A stretch of 16,419 bases of DNA from positions 1-16,419 of the forward strand of contig CALATT010000085.1 of NCBI GenBank assembly GCA_937891905.1, in the 5' to 3' direction. Position numbers and translations under genes: made by a program. Shown here piece after piece: positions 13,965-16,419 of this stretch (within the stretch, counting starts at the first letter, position 1; each line of letters opens with the position of its first letter). Under the pieces are notes generated by a model. The model ran no database searches, was not told the DNA's origin, and saw only the letters and a list, made by a program, of their open reading frames with translations. Source of the DNA: an uncultured Bacteroidales bacterium (GTDB lineage Bacteria > Bacteroidota > Bacteroidia > Bacteroidales > Paludibacteraceae).

Positions 13965-15406
13965 TCATTGCAGGTCTTCTCGGTTCTGCACCACTCTATA
14001 GCGCACCACGACTCTCAGTAGTTGTTGTTGTGGATGGACTCAATACGGAGAACCTCAATATGTTGCGTCCATTTTGGCAGCAAGGTGGTTTGCGTACTAT
14101 GAGCGAAGAGGCGTATCAGACCACCATCGCGTTCCCCCATCTCGTTTATGGAGGGAATGAAACAACAGCCACACTCATGACGGGTGTCACACCCAATAGG
14201 CATGGATACACCATGGATAAGTACTACGAGCGCAAAGATCGTAAGGCACATACTATGCTCGAGGATAAAGAAACCAAAGGTATTGGTACTTCGCTCTGCT
14301 TATCACCCAAAGCACTTCTTAACCACACTATTAGCGATAAGATGCGATTGGCGCACCCAAACGCCAAAATATATGCTATTGGTATCCAACCAGAGACAAC
14401 TATCTTATTGGCAGGGCACACAGCCAACGCATGCTGTTGGATAGATCCCGAAACCAAAGAATGGGTAACCACTACAGCCTATAGCAAGGGACTGCCTTCG
14501 GCTGCGTATGAGCAGAATAAGGATAAACGCATTTCTATGGCTGCGGAAAAGCAATGGATACCCAGAATGGATATCCCTGCCTATTCAAGACCCACTGAAC
14601 AAGAAAAAAAGAAATCTTTTGCCTATCCAATTAAAGATATACTACTGCAATCACCTGAAGCAAATAAACTCATCATTGAATTAGCACTGCAACTACAACA
14701 GGCCGAACAGTTAGGCAAAGATAATACACCTGACTTATTGCTCTTACAACTCAATAGCCTCACTCCAACTGCAAAAACAGATTATATCCAATCAGCAGAA
14801 CATGAAGATATGTATCTGCATCTCAATCAGGACTTGGGTTTTCTCATGGAGCAGTTAAATAGGCAGATCGGAAGAGAGAATTATCAAGTATTAGTGGTGG
14901 GCAGACCTATTTTAGGAACTAACCACCAAACCTTAGCAGACATCCACATGCCTGTTCGTCAATTCAATGTGGACCGAGCTGCTGCACTAACAGGCACTTA
15001 CCTGATGGCTATCTATGGTCACGAACGATGGGTGGATGGTAGTTATGGACATTCTATCTATCTCAACCGCACACTTATTGAGCAAAAAAGACTCAATCTC
15101 GAGACAATCCAAAGACAAGTGGCTAATTTCTTGATGGACTTTGAGGGCATAGAAATAGCAATGCCTATACACGAATCCCTACTCTACCCACCACTACGAG
15201 ATAGTTTCAATAAACGCCATATGGGTGATGTAATATTCAATCTGCAACCAGGATGGCAACTCATGCAAAATGAGCAACATGCCATTGATAAGATTATTGA
15301 TGAGAATCCACAAGCACCACTACTCTTCTGGTCGGGCACACTACGCCCTATGCCACAGGGACAGCTAACCGCACTCGATGTGGCAGAACTTATTTTTCAA
15401 TTATAA
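13934..15406 (+). CDS. Alkaline-phosphatase-superfamily protein, probably inactive
   Basis: Starting at ATG 13934 gives a signal peptide (MRKTYIYLSLIIAGLLGSA, cleaved near 24) and 490 residues; ATG 13922 is possible too. The fold marks of the PafA-like alkaline phosphatase family remain: VVVVDGL (30-36) with Asp34, TGVTPNRHGY (83-92), YLHLNQDLGFLMEQLN (294-309), GHSIYLNRTLIEQK (372-385), RHMGDVIFNLQPGW (428-441) and PLLFW near the end. Key catalytic sites look lost. The nucleophile region reads GGNETTAT (73-80) instead of T.PGH, the DxxxH motif is replaced by LNSLTPT (272-278), and the usual ADHG reads GRPI (323-326). I infer a non-catalytic envelope protein. It overlaps the Lnb-like gene by 31 nt. 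Confidence 0.82.
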   Translation: MRKTYIYLSLIIAGLLGSAPLYSAPRLSVVVVVDGLNTENLNMLRPFWQQGGLRTMSEEAYQTTIAFPHLVYGGNETTATLMTGVTPNRHGYTMDKYYERKDRKAHTMLEDKETKGIGTSLCLSPKALLNHTISDKMRLAHPNAKIYAIGIQPETTILLAGHTANACCWIDPETKEWVTTTAYSKGLPSAAYEQNKDKRISMAAEKQWIPRMDIPAYSRPTEQEKKKSFAYPIKDILLQSPEANKLIIELALQLQQAEQLGKDNTPDLLLLQLNSLTPTAKTDYIQSAEHEDMYLHLNQDLGFLMEQLNRQIGRENYQVLVVGRPILGTNHQTLADIHMPVRQFNVDRAAALTGTYLMAIYGHERWVDGSYGHSIYLNRTLIEQKRLNLETIQRQVANFLMDFEGIEIAMPIHESLLYPPLRDSFNKRHMGDVIFNLQPGWQLMQNEQHAIDKIIDENPQAPLLFWSGTLRPMPQGQLTALDVAELIFQL

Positions 15407-15439
15407 TCCTAATTACACATCAAAAAAAAATAATAAAAT

Positions 15440-15856
15440 ATGATTTTTCACGAAATTAAAGTTCATTATGACCGCCAAACAGGCGAAGATAACCCAGGGA
15501 AAGTAAAAGAAGTATATTTGATTGATGGCGCAGTCAGTTTCTCTGACGCCGAGAAATGCTTAATAGAAGAAATCAAGCCATTTGTTTTTGGAGATTGCGA
15601 AGTACACAACTGCAAGCGAAGCCAATTCTTCGATATTTTCCCTAACGAAGGAGGCGCATATTGGTATAAGGCACGCGTAGAGATGATCACTATTGATAAT
15701 GACAAAGAAACACGCAAATCAGTATTAATGCTCATACAAGCCAACACTTTATCTGACGCCATATACGCACTCGGGCAAAATCTCGGTTCGTACGACCACG
15801 AGATCATCTCTGTAGCCAAATCGCCTATCATGGATGTGCTACACGCTACCCATTGA
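15440..15856 (+). CDS. DUF4494 protein
   Basis: This 138-residue protein matches DUF4494, a small cytoplasmic family almost confined to Bacteroidetes and of unknown function. Typical marks are the start FHEIKVHYDRQ, the KVKEVYLIDGAVSFSDAE segment, a KPFVFGDCEVHNCKRSQFFDIF stretch, WYKARVEMITID, and the closing ISVAKSPIMDVL. It has no signal peptide, membrane helix or catalytic motif that I can see. It lies 33 nt after the alkaline-phosphatase-like gene, with an A-rich gap and no clear promoter or terminator, and 18 nt before yggS. The DUF4494-yggS pair is a gene order I know from Bacteroidales, which hints at a shared role, but this is only positional. Confidence 0.88.
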   Translation: MIFHEIKVHYDRQTGEDNPGKVKEVYLIDGAVSFSDAEKCLIEEIKPFVFGDCEVHNCKRSQFFDIFPNEGGAYWYKARVEMITIDNDKETRKSVLMLIQANTLSDAIYALGQNLGSYDHEIISVAKSPIMDVLHATH

Positions 15857-15874
15857 TACATCTAATCTCCACTA

Positions 15875-16419
15875 ATGGATTTATCACGCATATCTGAAAA
15901 TATAAGGAGTGTGCGCGCGCATATACCCGCGGGCGTCACGCTCGTGTGCGTGAGTAAGTTCCAACCCATACAAGCCATACAAGAGGCATACCAAGCAGGA
16001 GAACGGCATTTTGGAGAAAGTCGCGTACAAGAACTCAAGCAGAAAGTAACACAACTGCCAAATGATATCCAATGGCATTTCATTGGACACCTACAAACCA
16101 ATAAGGTACGCGACATACTCAAACTCAAACCATATATCATTGAATCCGTAGATTCCAAACGATTATTACATGCCATTAATACCGAAGCAGAGAAATTAGG
16201 TATTATACAAAATATATTATTGGAAGTGCATGTGGCACAAGAAGAAACCAAATCGGGTTTCACTCCAAACGAGTTGACCACACTTCTCTCTACGGATATA
16301 TGTGCCTCTTTGCCTAATATCCGTATCTGCGGACTGATGTCAATGGCCACCAATACAGAGGACGAGACAGAGATCCGCCGTTGCTTCTCCACTGCCGCTA
16401 CCCTCGCATCTAACATCAA
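15875..16419 (+). CDS. yggS: PLP-binding protein YggS (PLPBP/PROSC family), 3' end missing
   Basis: YggS-family proteins bind pyridoxal phosphate without being ordinary enzymes and help keep PLP and amino-acid pools balanced. The frame from ATG 15875 runs off the window end after 181 codons, about four-fifths of the usual length. The PLP lysine is Lys28 in CVSKFQP, followed by FGESRVQEL, WHFIGHLQTNK (the family signature), IESVDSKRL, LEVHVAQEETKSGF and CGLMSMA. It begins 18 nt after DUF4494 and is probably in the same transcript. A 185-codon frame on the opposite strand is a shadow of this gene. Confidence 0.95.
   Translation, partial: MDLSRISENIRSVRAHIPAGVTLVCVSKFQPIQAIQEAYQAGERHFGESRVQELKQKVTQLPNDIQWHFIGHLQTNKVRDILKLKPYIIESVDSKRLLHAINTEAEKLGIIQNILLEVHVAQEETKSGFTPNELTTLLSTDICASLPNIRICGLMSMATNTEDETEIRRCFSTAATLASNI

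Noticed and set aside
15862..16419. 185-codon minus-strand frame at the right end
   Set aside because: The plus strand encodes YggS with all signature motifs there.

Overview
The window looks like chromosomal DNA of a member of the Bacteroidales, probably uncultured. Four promoters fit the Bacteroidetes consensus (TTTG or TTG, 19-20 bp, TAnnTTTG). Several families are typical of the phylum: DUF3276 (PUR-alpha-like), DUF4494, the long Bacteroidetes form of NusB, the omega-like subunit after BamD, a Gly-Gln type PAP2 phosphatase and an Lnb/DUF4105 protein. Gene order (bamD-rpoZ-coaBC; nusB-yajC-ybbR; DUF4494-yggS) also matches what I know of this order. No rRNA, tRNA, CRISPR array, transposase or phage gene is visible. 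The window ends inside yggS.

Region 1 (1-1364) is AT-rich and accessory-looking. A promoter drives a possible 19-residue hydrophobic peptide, an unrecognised 241-residue membrane protein and a possible 33-residue single-helix peptide. The promoter module, with its AGAAT/ATTCT palindrome, is present a second time in diverged form in front of a small helix-turn-helix-like protein.

Region 2 (1365-4454) holds that small protein, two tandem paralogous outer-membrane beta-barrel proteins and a membrane-anchored ApbE flavin transferase. The first barrel gene carries about 13 copies of a 7-nt repeat just after its signal peptide, so a change in copy number would shift the reading frame. It also lacks a convincing ATG start.

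Region 3 (4455-6921) is a housekeeping operon with its own promoter: bamD (outer-membrane protein assembly), an RNA polymerase omega-like subunit and coaBC (CoA synthesis). It ends in an 8-nt tandem repeat and a strong hairpin terminator shared with the convergent DUF3276 gene.

Region 4 (6922-16419): DUF3276 (minus strand) and nusB (plus strand) diverge from back-to-back promoters whose -33 boxes interleave. The nusB strand continues as a tightly packed run with many overlaps: nusB, yajC, a YbbR/CdaR-like protein, a DegT sugar aminotransferase, rpoN (sigma-54), a PAP2 phosphatase, an Lnb/DUF4105 envelope protein, an alkaline-phosphatase-superfamily protein that seems to have lost metal ligands, DUF4494 and yggS. 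Most products act in or on the envelope.

The best candidates for something new are the membrane-peptide module with its duplicated promoter, the 7-nt repeat in a porin-like gene, and the apparently inactive alkaline-phosphatase homologue beside the Lnb-like protein.
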